DNA of 32,321 nucleotides from a virus: IMG/VR virus record IMGVR_UViG_3300032331_001188, positions 1-32,321 of that record; one strand, given 5' to 3'. The translations under genes were made by a program, and so were the position numbers. Under the pieces are notes generated by a model, which worked only from the letters and a program-made list of their open reading frames with translations, was not told where the DNA came from and did not search any database. Of this stretch, positions 13,490 to 19,789 are shown one piece after another. Each line of letters opens with the position of its first letter. Positions within the stretch are counted from its first letter, which is position 1.

Positions 13490-13508
13490 TTTATCATGTA
13501 ACTCATGA

Positions 13509-13922
13509 TCAAAAAGGAACTTGCTCGGTTGTGTTGATGTCATCCTTAAGAACCAGCTTGCCGGCCGGCAGAGTTCCGCGGCCCTGGTGAACGATGGTTC
13601 GCGCCGCATTTCGAAGCAGCAGATCCTCCGCCCGTGGCGGAAATGGCGTTCCGTCGGTGCGCAGCCTGGGCTCGGGCTCCTGCGCGTACCATTCAATGCT
13701 CTTGGCGCCCAAATCCGCGAGCGGTCGGCCTTTGTTCTTTCCAAAGTGCACCTGGACGGCGCCCGGGTTCTCGATGATCTCGTCCGGCGGCGGGATCTCC
13801 TTGGGCCCAAATGTGGCCGCCTTAGAAGCAGCTGCTGGTGCAGCCGGCTTGGTTCCTTGCGTGAGAGCCGAGCGGATCGCCCGGATCTCGAGGAGGAGTT
13901 CTGTGAACTGTTCGGTTGTCAT
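13509..13922 (-). CDS. ExoX-C-terminal/DUF3820-like small protein (137 aa)
   Basis: VQVHFGKNKGRPLADLGAKS (56-75), followed by IEWYAQEPEPR, is the FGK.KG..L..L....(L/I)EWY pattern found at the C-terminus of ExoX-like nucleases and in small DUF3820-type proteins, thought to be a nucleic-acid-related domain. No exonuclease domain is attached. The N-terminus is helical and an Ala/Pro-rich linker follows. ATG at 13922, one base after the upstream stop. It sits with the recombination genes. Confidence 0.65.
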   Translation of the reverse strand: MTTEQFTELLLEIRAIRSALTQGTKPAAPAAASKAATFGPKEIPPPDEIIENPGAVQVHFGKNKGRPLADLGAKSIEWYAQEPEPRLRTDGTPFPPRAEDLLLRNAARTIVHQGRGTLPAGKLVLKDDINTTEQVPF

Positions 13923-13923
13923 A

Positions 13924-14130
13924 TCAATAGCCGTCGCGTCGGAGTTGCTCGATCAGTTTGCGTTCGTAGGTTGAAACGTAGATCGACTTGAAGCCTAGAT
14001 CCCACGCGAGCCTATAAGCCCACGAGACAGAGATGCCAGCGTCATGCGCGAATTCCTTGGGCGTCTTTCCTTTACGCAGCGCCGAGTCGAGTTGCGTGCG
14101 AATATCGTAGAGTCGGATGTCGCAGTTCAT
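13924..14130 (-). CDS. Small HTH protein, paralogue of the 8308-8523 product
   Basis: A 68-aa protein. KTPKEFAHDAGISVSWAYRL (22-41) is a clear helix-turn-helix, and the tail YVSTYERKLIEQLRRDG repeats the layout of the 71-aa protein at 8308-8523. It likely binds DNA and may control early genes. ATGA overlap with the helicase-methyltransferase stop. Confidence 0.75.
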   Translation of the reverse strand: MNCDIRLYDIRTQLDSALRKGKTPKEFAHDAGISVSWAYRLAWDLGFKSIYVSTYERKLIEQLRRDGY

Positions 14131-16322
14131 GTCAGTTTGAACTCAACTTGAGACTTTGCCATCTTTAGATTGGCGCACGCCTGTTTAAAATAACTCTCCT
14201 TCAACTCGGACCCGACAAAGCGACGCCCCATCTTCAAAGCCTGATAGCCCTCGCTGCCAATTCCGGCAAAAGGAGAATAGACGAGATCTTCGGGATTAGT
14301 CCAAAGCGCCACCGCCCTCTCGATCACGTCAAGTTGGAGCGGGCAAATGTGCTTCTCGTCGGCGTGATCTCGCGCGCCCTCTCCGTTCAAGACGCGGCCT
14401 TGATCGACCGTCATCCATACCGGCGACGCAACCTCCTGCCACCAATCAACCGGGAAGGATGCAGGATCTTTTGTGACCGGCCTCGGATTTTCGCCCGGCT
14501 TGCGAAACACAAGGAGATAGTCGGCGCAGCCAACTCGCGAATCGCAGGAATCAGCTTTCAGCGTTTTGTAAAGCAGACCATGCGCCTTCGTGCGTTGCAT
14601 CTCGGTAACGGGCGATTTCCAAATGCAGATCCTAGAGTGAAATAGGAACCCGTGACGCCAAAACGCGCGAATGATTTCGCCGCTGAAGTCCTGAAACTGG
14701 ATCTTTCCGTGCTTCCATTTGGTAGAAAGCAGATCGACGCAATGGACTGCCACCTCGCGTCCCGGAACCATTATCCTCGCGATCTCTTCGATCAGGATCT
14801 CGAAGTGCTTGGTGAACTCGGACAAGTCCGAACAGTTGCCCATGTCCTGAAGGTCATCGGAATAGGTGAACAGATCGGCAAATGGCGGCGAAAAGACGGA
14901 GAAATCGACCGACTCGCTCGGCAGCGATTTAGCGACGCGCACGCAGTCTCCGTGATAAAGCCTCCAACTTTCGCCTTCGGCCTGAGATACCTCCTTCCGG
15001 ACTGAGAGCTCCTTGATCCTGTTCTCGGCGAAGACTGCCGAAGCCTGCTTCATCTGTTGCTGCATATTCTGGTGTTGTTCTATCTTGCGGTTGATCGCCT
15101 GAAGGATTGCGCCCTCGGTTCGCGCTTGAATTATGTGAGCGTTGACTTCGTGTTTTTGCCCGAACCGATAGGAGCGGCGTAACGCTTGGTAAAAATCCTC
15201 GAACGAGTAGCTCAGACCGACGAACGCGACATTGCGGCAATGCTGCCAGTTTAGTCCGTAGCCAGCGATGCCCGGCTTCGTGATGATTACTCTCGACCGT
15301 CCTTCGGTGAAGTCGGCGAGCTTGCGCTCCTTTTGCGCTGAGGTCTCGCTGCCGCGCACCTCCGTTGCGTCGGGTATCGCAGCAGTGAGCTTCTCCGCTT
15401 CATCGTTGGTATTGCACCAAACGATCCATGGTTCGCTCGATCCGTTGACGAGTTGAGCGACACGCTCCGCTCGAGCCTGACTAGTCATCCGCATCTCGCG
15501 ATGGATCGTCGTTGCCGAGAGCGTTGCGTGACGGAATAGCTCCTCACCCGAGTCGTCGCGCTCATCGACATCGACTATCTCGGTATGCATGCGAAGCGCT
15601 GGGAGATTATATTCGTCGTCAGGAAATCCGATGTCGCTCGGCTTTGATACGCAGCAGGCCCACGACGCCACCCAATGCCAAAACTGTTTCTCGGCGTGTT
15701 TTTTGAGCCGCCAGTCTCCCGTGTTAAAAGTATCGTTGACGAAGAACGTCGCGAGCATTTGAGCAGGCGAGCACACTCCGAGAAAAGCCGCGTGCTGACC
15801 AAACTCCGTATAGTCATTAGGCGATGGCGTGGCCGTGCAGCATAGCCGATAAGGCGTCTGCGCGAAGGCCTCGGTGAGCATAATCCGAGTCTTACCGGTG
15901 AATGCCTTGAGAATTGAGCTCTCATCGAGCACGACTCCGGAAAACGCCGCAGGATCGAAGTGCTCGAGCTTCTCGTAGTTGGTAATCCAAACTCCAGCGC
16001 CTGCGATGTCATCGCGTGACGATGCGACCTTGGCGAGGATGCCGAACTTAGCAGCCTCATTTGCCGTCTGGTGTGCGACCGCAAGCGGCGTCAGGATCAA
16101 AACCGGAGCGTTAGTATGGTGCGAGACCTGCCTCGCCCACTCGAGTTGCTGCGCGGTTTTGCCTAAGCCGCAGTCCTCGAAGAGCGCGGCGCGGCCATTC
16201 TTAACCGCCCATCGCACGACGCTCTTCTGCCAGTTGAACAAAGGCGCTTTGATCTCGAGCGGATCGAATCCCGACGGCCGAATCGTGCGCGATTTTTGAG
16301 CGATGAAGTCATCGTAGTTCAC
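14127..16322 (-). CDS. Helicase-DNA methyltransferase fusion (731 aa)
   Basis: Two enzymes in one chain. Residues about 25-410 are an SF2/SNF2-type ATPase: Walker A DCGLGKT (50-56), DESS (133-136), TATPSP (163-168), and QALRRSYRFGQK (379-390) as motif VI. Residues about 450-731 are a beta-class amino-methyltransferase: SPPF (478-481, catalytic; the S is typical of N4-cytosine enzymes, but N6-adenine is possible) and SPFAGIGSEG (683-692, SAM binding), followed by GSELKE. A coiled-coil linker (EQHQNMQQQMKQA) joins them. Start is GTG at 16322 (GTGA overlap with the lysozyme). It likely methylates phage DNA against host restriction, with the motor moving or opening DNA; that coupling is inferred. 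Confidence 0.88.
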   Translation of the reverse strand: MNYDDFIAQKSRTIRPSGFDPLEIKAPLFNWQKSVVRWAVKNGRAALFEDCGLGKTAQQLEWARQVSHHTNAPVLILTPLAVAHQTANEAAKFGILAKVASSRDDIAGAGVWITNYEKLEHFDPAAFSGVVLDESSILKAFTGKTRIMLTEAFAQTPYRLCCTATPSPNDYTEFGQHAAFLGVCSPAQMLATFFVNDTFNTGDWRLKKHAEKQFWHWVASWACCVSKPSDIGFPDDEYNLPALRMHTEIVDVDERDDSGEELFRHATLSATTIHREMRMTSQARAERVAQLVNGSSEPWIVWCNTNDEAEKLTAAIPDATEVRGSETSAQKERKLADFTEGRSRVIITKPGIAGYGLNWQHCRNVAFVGLSYSFEDFYQALRRSYRFGQKHEVNAHIIQARTEGAILQAINRKIEQHQNMQQQMKQASAVFAENRIKELSVRKEVSQAEGESWRLYHGDCVRVAKSLPSESVDFSVFSPPFADLFTYSDDLQDMGNCSDLSEFTKHFEILIEEIARIMVPGREVAVHCVDLLSTKWKHGKIQFQDFSGEIIRAFWRHGFLFHSRICIWKSPVTEMQRTKAHGLLYKTLKADSCDSRVGCADYLLVFRKPGENPRPVTKDPASFPVDWWQEVASPVWMTVDQGRVLNGEGARDHADEKHICPLQLDVIERAVALWTNPEDLVYSPFAGIGSEGYQALKMGRRFVGSELKESYFKQACANLKMAKSQVEFKLT

Positions 16323-16708
16323 CGCGCACCTCCCGCAAGCCTCGCGACCTTTGCGCCGTAACTGACCGTCGCCGCCTTGCGTGCGCCCGCCGGACCGCCG
16401 TTGTGAATCCGCGCCAGCGTCTCAACATCGCCCGCGGCCCATGCTTTCGGCGCATAGCGTTGCAAGTAGGCGCTGACGACGCGGCGAGCGAAGCCGAGGT
16501 CAACCACCTGCTCGTAACTGCCGGCCACGCGAGAGTCGGCGAAGTAAGCGCGGCTGATCTGCAGCGGACCGAGTGAGCGCCCGCCGTCGCCTTCGATCGC
16601 GCCCAGCCGGCCGGATGTCTCGACCTGGTGCAGCGCAGCCCAGAATGACGCTGGCGGAGCCGCGTGAGCGGCAGCGGCCAGGGTGAGGAGTAGGAGGAGC
16701 CGCTTCAT
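16319..16708 (-). CDS. Secreted i-type-like lysozyme
   Basis: A 129-aa protein with a signal peptide (MKRLLLLLTLAAAAHA, cut likely after AHA). E30 and D41 have the spacing of the catalytic pair of invertebrate-type lysozymes; SLGPLQIS (45-52) and RIHNGGP (100-106) match their conserved segments. It has no cysteine, unlike secreted animal i-type enzymes. It should cut peptidoglycan and could be the endolysin, exported by Sec, with the membrane-active proteins at 18.6-19.3 kb as helpers. Oddly it lies among early genes, not with those. GGAGGT precedes the ATG, which overlaps the upstream stop. Confidence 0.7.
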   Translation of the reverse strand: MKRLLLLLTLAAAAHAAPPASFWAALHQVETSGRLGAIEGDGGRSLGPLQISRAYFADSRVAGSYEQVVDLGFARRVVSAYLQRYAPKAWAAGDVETLARIHNGGPAGARKAATVSYGAKVARLAGGAR

Positions 16709-16950
16709 GATGCGACCTCCGCCTGGACCGTCTCTAGGATCGCCCGCATCGCGGAGCTCTTGAAGTGAGCCAGAGCGGCGTCGAAGTTCTGAAACGCTTT
16801 TGAGCGCTTGGTGCGCCGGCTTCCGGCGTTCATGCAGACCGCGGAGATAAACGAAGGATTAACGCTAACGAAGGCCTCGGTCTTGCCGCAACTAGCAGTG
16901 AAATAGACCGCGCCGTTGATCGCCTCTTTGCTCGTGATTTGGATTGTCAT
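16705..16950 (-). CDS. Unknown 81-aa protein, first gene of the early group
   Basis: Not recognised. Starts at ATG 16950 (MTIQITSKEAINGAVYFTAS); a longer reading from a GTG at 16989 adds an unlikely Arg-rich start. A beta-rich N-terminus precedes a basic segment (RRTKRSKAFQNFDAALAHFK). As the first gene after the large gap it may be expressed first, so it could be a host take-over factor; this is inference. Confidence 0.6.
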   Translation of the reverse strand: MTIQITSKEAINGAVYFTASCGKTEAFVSVNPSFISAVCMNAGSRRTKRSKAFQNFDAALAHFKSSAMRAILETVQAEVAS

Positions 16951-17357
16951 CGTGTGTTCTGGTCTCGGCCTTGATTGGCTCCGACGCACATAACTTAGCC
17001 GATCGCCCTAGTGCGTGTGAAGAAAAATCTGACGGTGCTAACGCAAGTTGCGCAGCAGCAGCGGCTTATCGCGCAAGATAGTTTGACGGCGCTTCTGGCT
17101 GGTTTTGGTTTTGGAAGTTGGGTGAATACACCCAAAATGTGCGTTTCACGCGGGTCGCCAAACCGGCGCAGCGCAACTCGCTGCAATAGATTCCTTTACA
17201 TGCGCACCGGGTGCCGGGCATCGCTGCACTCTGACCTCGAGTCTGACCTTGAGTCTGACCACCAGCAGCTGCGTGCCGCGAGATCCTCCGTCCTTTCGCG
17301 TTTAGCGCGATCGCTCGAGCGGTGCGTCGCGTGAGTCGTCAAGGATTCGTTGACCGC
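16951..17357. promoter_or_regulatory. Principal intergenic region (likely early promoter region)
   Basis: About 400 bases without a convincing gene, in a genome where most genes overlap. It should hold the promoter for the early genes below 16950 and perhaps a control site. I find no clear -35/-10 pair; TAAGTTAT on the minus strand just above 16989 is the nearest -10-like string. TCGCGTTTAGCGCGA (17295-17309) is a near-perfect hairpin. Small plus-strand and TTG-start ORFs here look like chance. Confidence 0.4.
17230..17260. repeat. 12-base tandem repeat (TCTGACC) in the intergenic region
   Basis: TCTGACC occurs at 17230-17236, 17242-17248 and 17254-17260, spaced exactly 12 bases, with TCGAG and TTGAG between. 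A regular spacing near one helical turn suggests binding sites for a regulator or an initiator. Confidence 0.65.
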
Positions 17358-17618
17358 TTAAACGCGATTGCGCGGCTGGTTTTCGCCGGCGGATCTCTCG
17401 TGGCGTGCTCGGCGATCGGCCTGGTCGGTTGGCAGGATAGCCCGGCGCCGATCGGTCCGGTGCACTAGCGCGAGCACTCTGGCTGCCAGCGGTGCGTAGG
17501 TCGCCACCTTTGTCGCGATGAGCCACCGGGTGCAGCTGCTTACTTCGCCCGGAAAAACACATACCCCCCCCTCTTGTTTTCGCGAACGGCCGATTCCGTG
17601 AATAACCCCACCCCTCAT
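17358..17618 (-). CDS. Doubtful 86-aa ORF after the winged-helix-like gene
   Basis: Begins with ATG overlapping the upstream stop (ATGA), as real genes do here, but the protein (MRGGVIHGIGRSRKQEGG...) has no convincing fold, is rich in Arg, and crosses a run of eight C (17564-17571) where an insertion or deletion would change it. Either a small real gene or part of the intergenic region. A competing frame is open over the same span. Confidence 0.3.
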   Translation of the reverse strand: MRGGVIHGIGRSRKQEGGVCVFPGEVSSCTRWLIATKVATYAPLAARVLALVHRTDRRRAILPTDQADRRARHERSAGENQPRNRV

Positions 17619-17953
17619 TTGTTTTTAACGTCGCCCCCGATCTTTTCCGATACGCCATCGATCCACCAGTGTGCCTGCGGCCTAGACAGATTGCGCCCGT
17701 TGCGCGGTCGGTACATCTTGAAGCGTGCGCAGCCGTCAGCCTCCGCCCGACGCAGCAGCTTGGCCGCGGTCCACGGCATTCTGCCGATGCGTGCCGCCCA
17801 CTCGTCGGTAGTGAGCCAGCCTGCGGGCGCATGGCCGAGCTCGTGCTGCGCCTCGACGAAGCGCGCAGCCCAGTCAGTACGTCTTGAAACTGACCGGAGC
17901 GACGAACCGGCCGTCGATCTTGCGGATCTGGTTAAGCGTGTATGTGCCGTCAT
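17615..17953 (-). CDS. Small winged-helix-like protein (112 aa)
   Basis: WLTTDEWAARIGRMPWTAAK followed by LLRRAEADGCARFKMY (about 46-82) reads as a helix-turn-helix with a wing, as in small DNA-binding proteins. The rest is basic and disordered at the N-terminus. The first start, ATG 17953, means an 80-base overlap with the metallophosphoesterase gene; no other start lies before the folded part. It is near the end of the late group, so it may be a late regulator. Confidence 0.55.
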   Translation of the reverse strand: MTAHTRLTRSARSTAGSSLRSVSRRTDWAARFVEAQHELGHAPAGWLTTDEWAARIGRMPWTAAKLLRRAEADGCARFKMYRPRNGRNLSRPQAHWWIDGVSEKIGGDVKNK

Positions 17954-18617
17954 CGTGTAGGATTCCGCTGGCCCAGCCTTGGCCCCAGCGCAATTTGCCC
18001 GTCTTGGCGTTGATGTATTCCATATCGCGCACGCAGAGACAGCCGATCGATCGAGATTCGCATGGCTCGAGCGACGGTATCGCGGCCGTCTCGATCGTGT
18101 GCGTATGACCGAAAATCACGTTCCGATAGACGTTCGCATGCGCCCTGGTAGCGCCGACGCCGGCATGGTAGCCGTGCACGACGCGAAGCTCGCCCAGCCG
18201 GAGGACGCCTAGCGCAGCATCATAAGGCAGCATCGTCGCCCGACACTTGCGCATGAGTGCCTGGACACGCTTGATGCCGTCCTGGGCGTAATCGCGCAGC
18301 AGCCCGGTCGCTGATCCCGCGAAGTGCCAGAGTCGCTCGTCGTGATTCCCGCGGAGAAAGTGGTTTTCTTTCCCGTGCTCGAAGAATCGCGCTAGGAACT
18401 CGCTGCCTTTGTCCCAGTCATCGACCAGGCTGGCCGCTTTCTCGTCATCGCTCGCACCCCGCCGCAAATTTCGGAAGTCCCAGGCATCGCCGGCATGCAC
18501 GCGGATCTCTGGCTGCCAGTCCTCGAGGAACGCGAAGAGAGCCTTCGCCACCTGCTCGTCGAGCATGTCGCCGTGCGAATCCGCGACGACGACGAACCGT
18601 TTAGATCTTGCCGCCAC
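17874..18617 (-). CDS. Calcineurin-like metallophosphoesterase
   Basis: A 247-aa enzyme with the full set of metal-binding motifs of the family: ADSHGD (12-17, D-x-H), GDAWD (43-47), GNHDE (90-94), VHGYH (147-151) and FGHTHT (169-174). It should hydrolyse a phosphoester with two metal ions; substrate unknown (nucleotides, nucleic acid ends or a lipid/wall phosphate are all possible). It starts with GTG at 18617 and overlaps the small membrane protein by 17 bases. Placement with the membrane and lysis genes is unusual and hints at a role late in infection. Confidence 0.88.
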   Translation of the reverse strand: MAARSKRFVVVADSHGDMLDEQVAKALFAFLEDWQPEIRVHAGDAWDFRNLRRGASDDEKAASLVDDWDKGSEFLARFFEHGKENHFLRGNHDERLWHFAGSATGLLRDYAQDGIKRVQALMRKCRATMLPYDAALGVLRLGELRVVHGYHAGVGATRAHANVYRNVIFGHTHTIETAAIPSLEPCESRSIGCLCVRDMEYINAKTGKLRWGQGWASGILHDDGTYTLNQIRKIDGRFVAPVSFKTY

Positions 18618-18765
18618 GGGCTTCGCGCCGCCAGCGCCAGAGAAGATAGGCGATGCCCAGCAGCGAGCCGATCATTCCGACGATCTGGTTAGCTTGTGCC
18701 ACGACCGTGGCCGATACAGTCGGTGCTGCAGCCGCGATGATGTCGCCTGGTTTCAAGGAGTTCAT
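18601..18765 (-). CDS. Small membrane protein, holin-like (54 aa)
   Basis: ATG at 18765 overlaps the stop of the 136-aa gene (ATGA). After an N-terminal MNSLKPGDIIAAAAPT segment comes QIVGMIGSLLGIAYLLW (about 29-45), a membrane helix, and a strongly basic tail (RWRREARGGK). Size and charge are like a class of single-pass holins. The role is inferred from the neighbours. Confidence 0.6.
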   Translation of the reverse strand: MNSLKPGDIIAAAAPTVSATVVAQANQIVGMIGSLLGIAYLLWRWRREARGGKI

Positions 18766-19172
18766 GCGTTTTTCCGCATGCGGACGGCCATGCGGTCGCC
18801 GAACCACCAGCCGATCGCGTTGAATGCCGCGAATTGGATCTCGCTGATCATGCCGGCCTGTTCAGTCTGGGTCACCTGAAAGAAGACGACGGCGACAAGC
18901 AGCAGCAGCAGCAAAGTGATTGCCGGCCGAAAGAGCGTGATCACCGCTGCAGCCCAGCCCGGTGTCGATGACGGCGCCGCCGAGGCATTCTGCGATGCGG
19001 TGAAAGCGTCCCAGGCTGCCTTTTCTGCCGCGATGCCGGCCATGACCTTGGCCTCCTCGAGCTTGCGCGTGTGCTCGCGGCCGGCGCGGAATTCCTCGAA
19101 GAATCCGTTAGCTATGCGCAGCAGGATGCCGGCAGCGCCTCCGCCCATTGCACTGGCGAGCCACTCGAGCAT
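18762..19172 (-). CDS. Putative holin, GTA-holin-3TM-like (136 aa)
   Basis: Two or three membrane segments: the N-terminus is partly amphipathic, VITLFRPAITLLLLLLVAVV (77-96) is a strong helix, and FAAFNAIGWWFGDR (114-127) ends with the WWFG.R signature seen in 3TM holin-like phage proteins; the basic tail follows. A charged helix (about 25-60) precedes the first membrane segment. It probably forms or helps membrane holes at the end of infection. Its ATG overlaps the 31-aa gene (TAATG). Confidence 0.6.
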   Translation of the reverse strand: MLEWLASAMGGGAAGILLRIANGFFEEFRAGREHTRKLEEAKVMAGIAAEKAAWDAFTASQNASAAPSSTPGWAAAVITLFRPAITLLLLLLVAVVFFQVTQTEQAGMISEIQFAAFNAIGWWFGDRMAVRMRKNA

Positions 19173-19267
19173 TAGGCGAACGCCAAGATCAGCGCAATCA
19201 ACGCAGCCCCGCCCGCGCAGATCGCGATCACCAGCAGGTCGAGATTATCCAGCCTTGGCCTTTTCAT
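19172..19267 (-). CDS. Tiny single-pass membrane peptide (31 aa)
   Basis: Found by reading: ATG 19267, stop TAA 19174-19172. MKRPRLDNLDLLVIAICAGG and then AALIALILAFA form a basic N-terminus plus one membrane helix. It overlaps the 50-aa gene by 23 bases and its stop shares bases with the start of the holin-like gene (TAATG). Small lysis helper or antiholin-type peptide possible. Confidence 0.5.
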   Translation of the reverse strand: MKRPRLDNLDLLVIAICAGGAALIALILAFA

Positions 19268-19397
19268 CTGGCTTGATGGCTTCCTGCACGACGCGGAATG
19301 CGCGCTCGAGCAGATCGTGATCGGCCCTGGTCCCGCGGAACTGCTGCAGTGCCTGGGCGAGTACTTCGAGACCTTGCTGCGGAGTTATCGTGTCCAT
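19245..19397 (-). CDS. Small soluble protein (50 aa)
   Basis: ATG 19397, stop TAA 19247-19245; MDTITPQQGLEVLAQALQQF and a second helix ending KAKAG. Helical, no membrane segment. It lies between the fibre-associated gene and the membrane proteins. Not recognised. Confidence 0.55.
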   Translation of the reverse strand: MDTITPQQGLEVLAQALQQFRGTRADHDLLERAFRVVQEAIKPDEKAKAG

Positions 19398-19407
19398 GTG
19401 TAAACTC

Positions 19408-19776
19408 TTAGACCCGGGTGAGACCGAGATTCAAGCAAATGCAGTCAAGCTGGTACTGCTCGTCGTCCGCATCCTCGGCCCATCCGTCCCATTGGGCCAA
19501 GCTCATGTCCACGTTGCCATTCTTGAGCATCGTCACCACCTCCTCCGTGTAGCTCTCGGTGATGGTCGGGTTGCCCTGCGCGGGAACCACGTTGCCGTCA
19601 GCGTCCACGCTCTCGGGAACATAGGCGGGATTGGGCACTTCGCGGGTCTTCTCGACCTCGGTGACGTTCTCAAGTTGGTAAAAGAAACTTGGCGGTGGCC
19701 CGAGGGTGATGGAGCGGATGTAGAGAACATTCGCCGTGCTGGGAAAAACGGAGACGGGGACGATGTTGGTTTGCAT
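19408..19776 (-). CDS. Fibre-associated protein or tail chaperone (122 aa)
   Basis: Follows the fibre gene after 13 bases. The N-terminus (QTNIVPVSVFPSTANVL) is beta-rich; an acidic C-terminus contains WDGWAEDADDEQYQLDCICL, like many small phage proteins placed after tail fibres. It may help fold the fibre or be part of it. Low-motif, so position weighs most. Confidence 0.6.
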   Translation of the reverse strand: MQTNIVPVSVFPSTANVLYIRSITLGPPPSFFYQLENVTEVEKTREVPNPAYVPESVDADGNVVPAQGNPTITESYTEEVVTMLKNGNVDMSLAQWDGWAEDADDEQYQLDCICLNLGLTRV

Positions 19777-19789
19777 GAGGATTAAAAGA

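Noticed and set aside
16995-17186. Minus-strand ORF with TTG start preceded by AAAGGA
   Set aside because: Sequence is rich in Cys/Arg/Phe in unlikely clusters (RCCCATC, RFFFTRTR) and looks like chance translation of GC-rich DNA.
17011-17334. Plus-strand ORF of 107 aa in the intergenic region, starting GTG
   Set aside because: No ribosome-binding site, no recognisable fold, and its LESDLESD part only reflects the 12-base DNA repeat. Every other gene is on the minus strand.
17302-17832. 176-aa minus-strand ORF overlapping the winged-helix-like gene
   Set aside because: Mostly in another frame of the better-supported gene at 17615-17953; disordered and Arg/Ser/Pro-rich.
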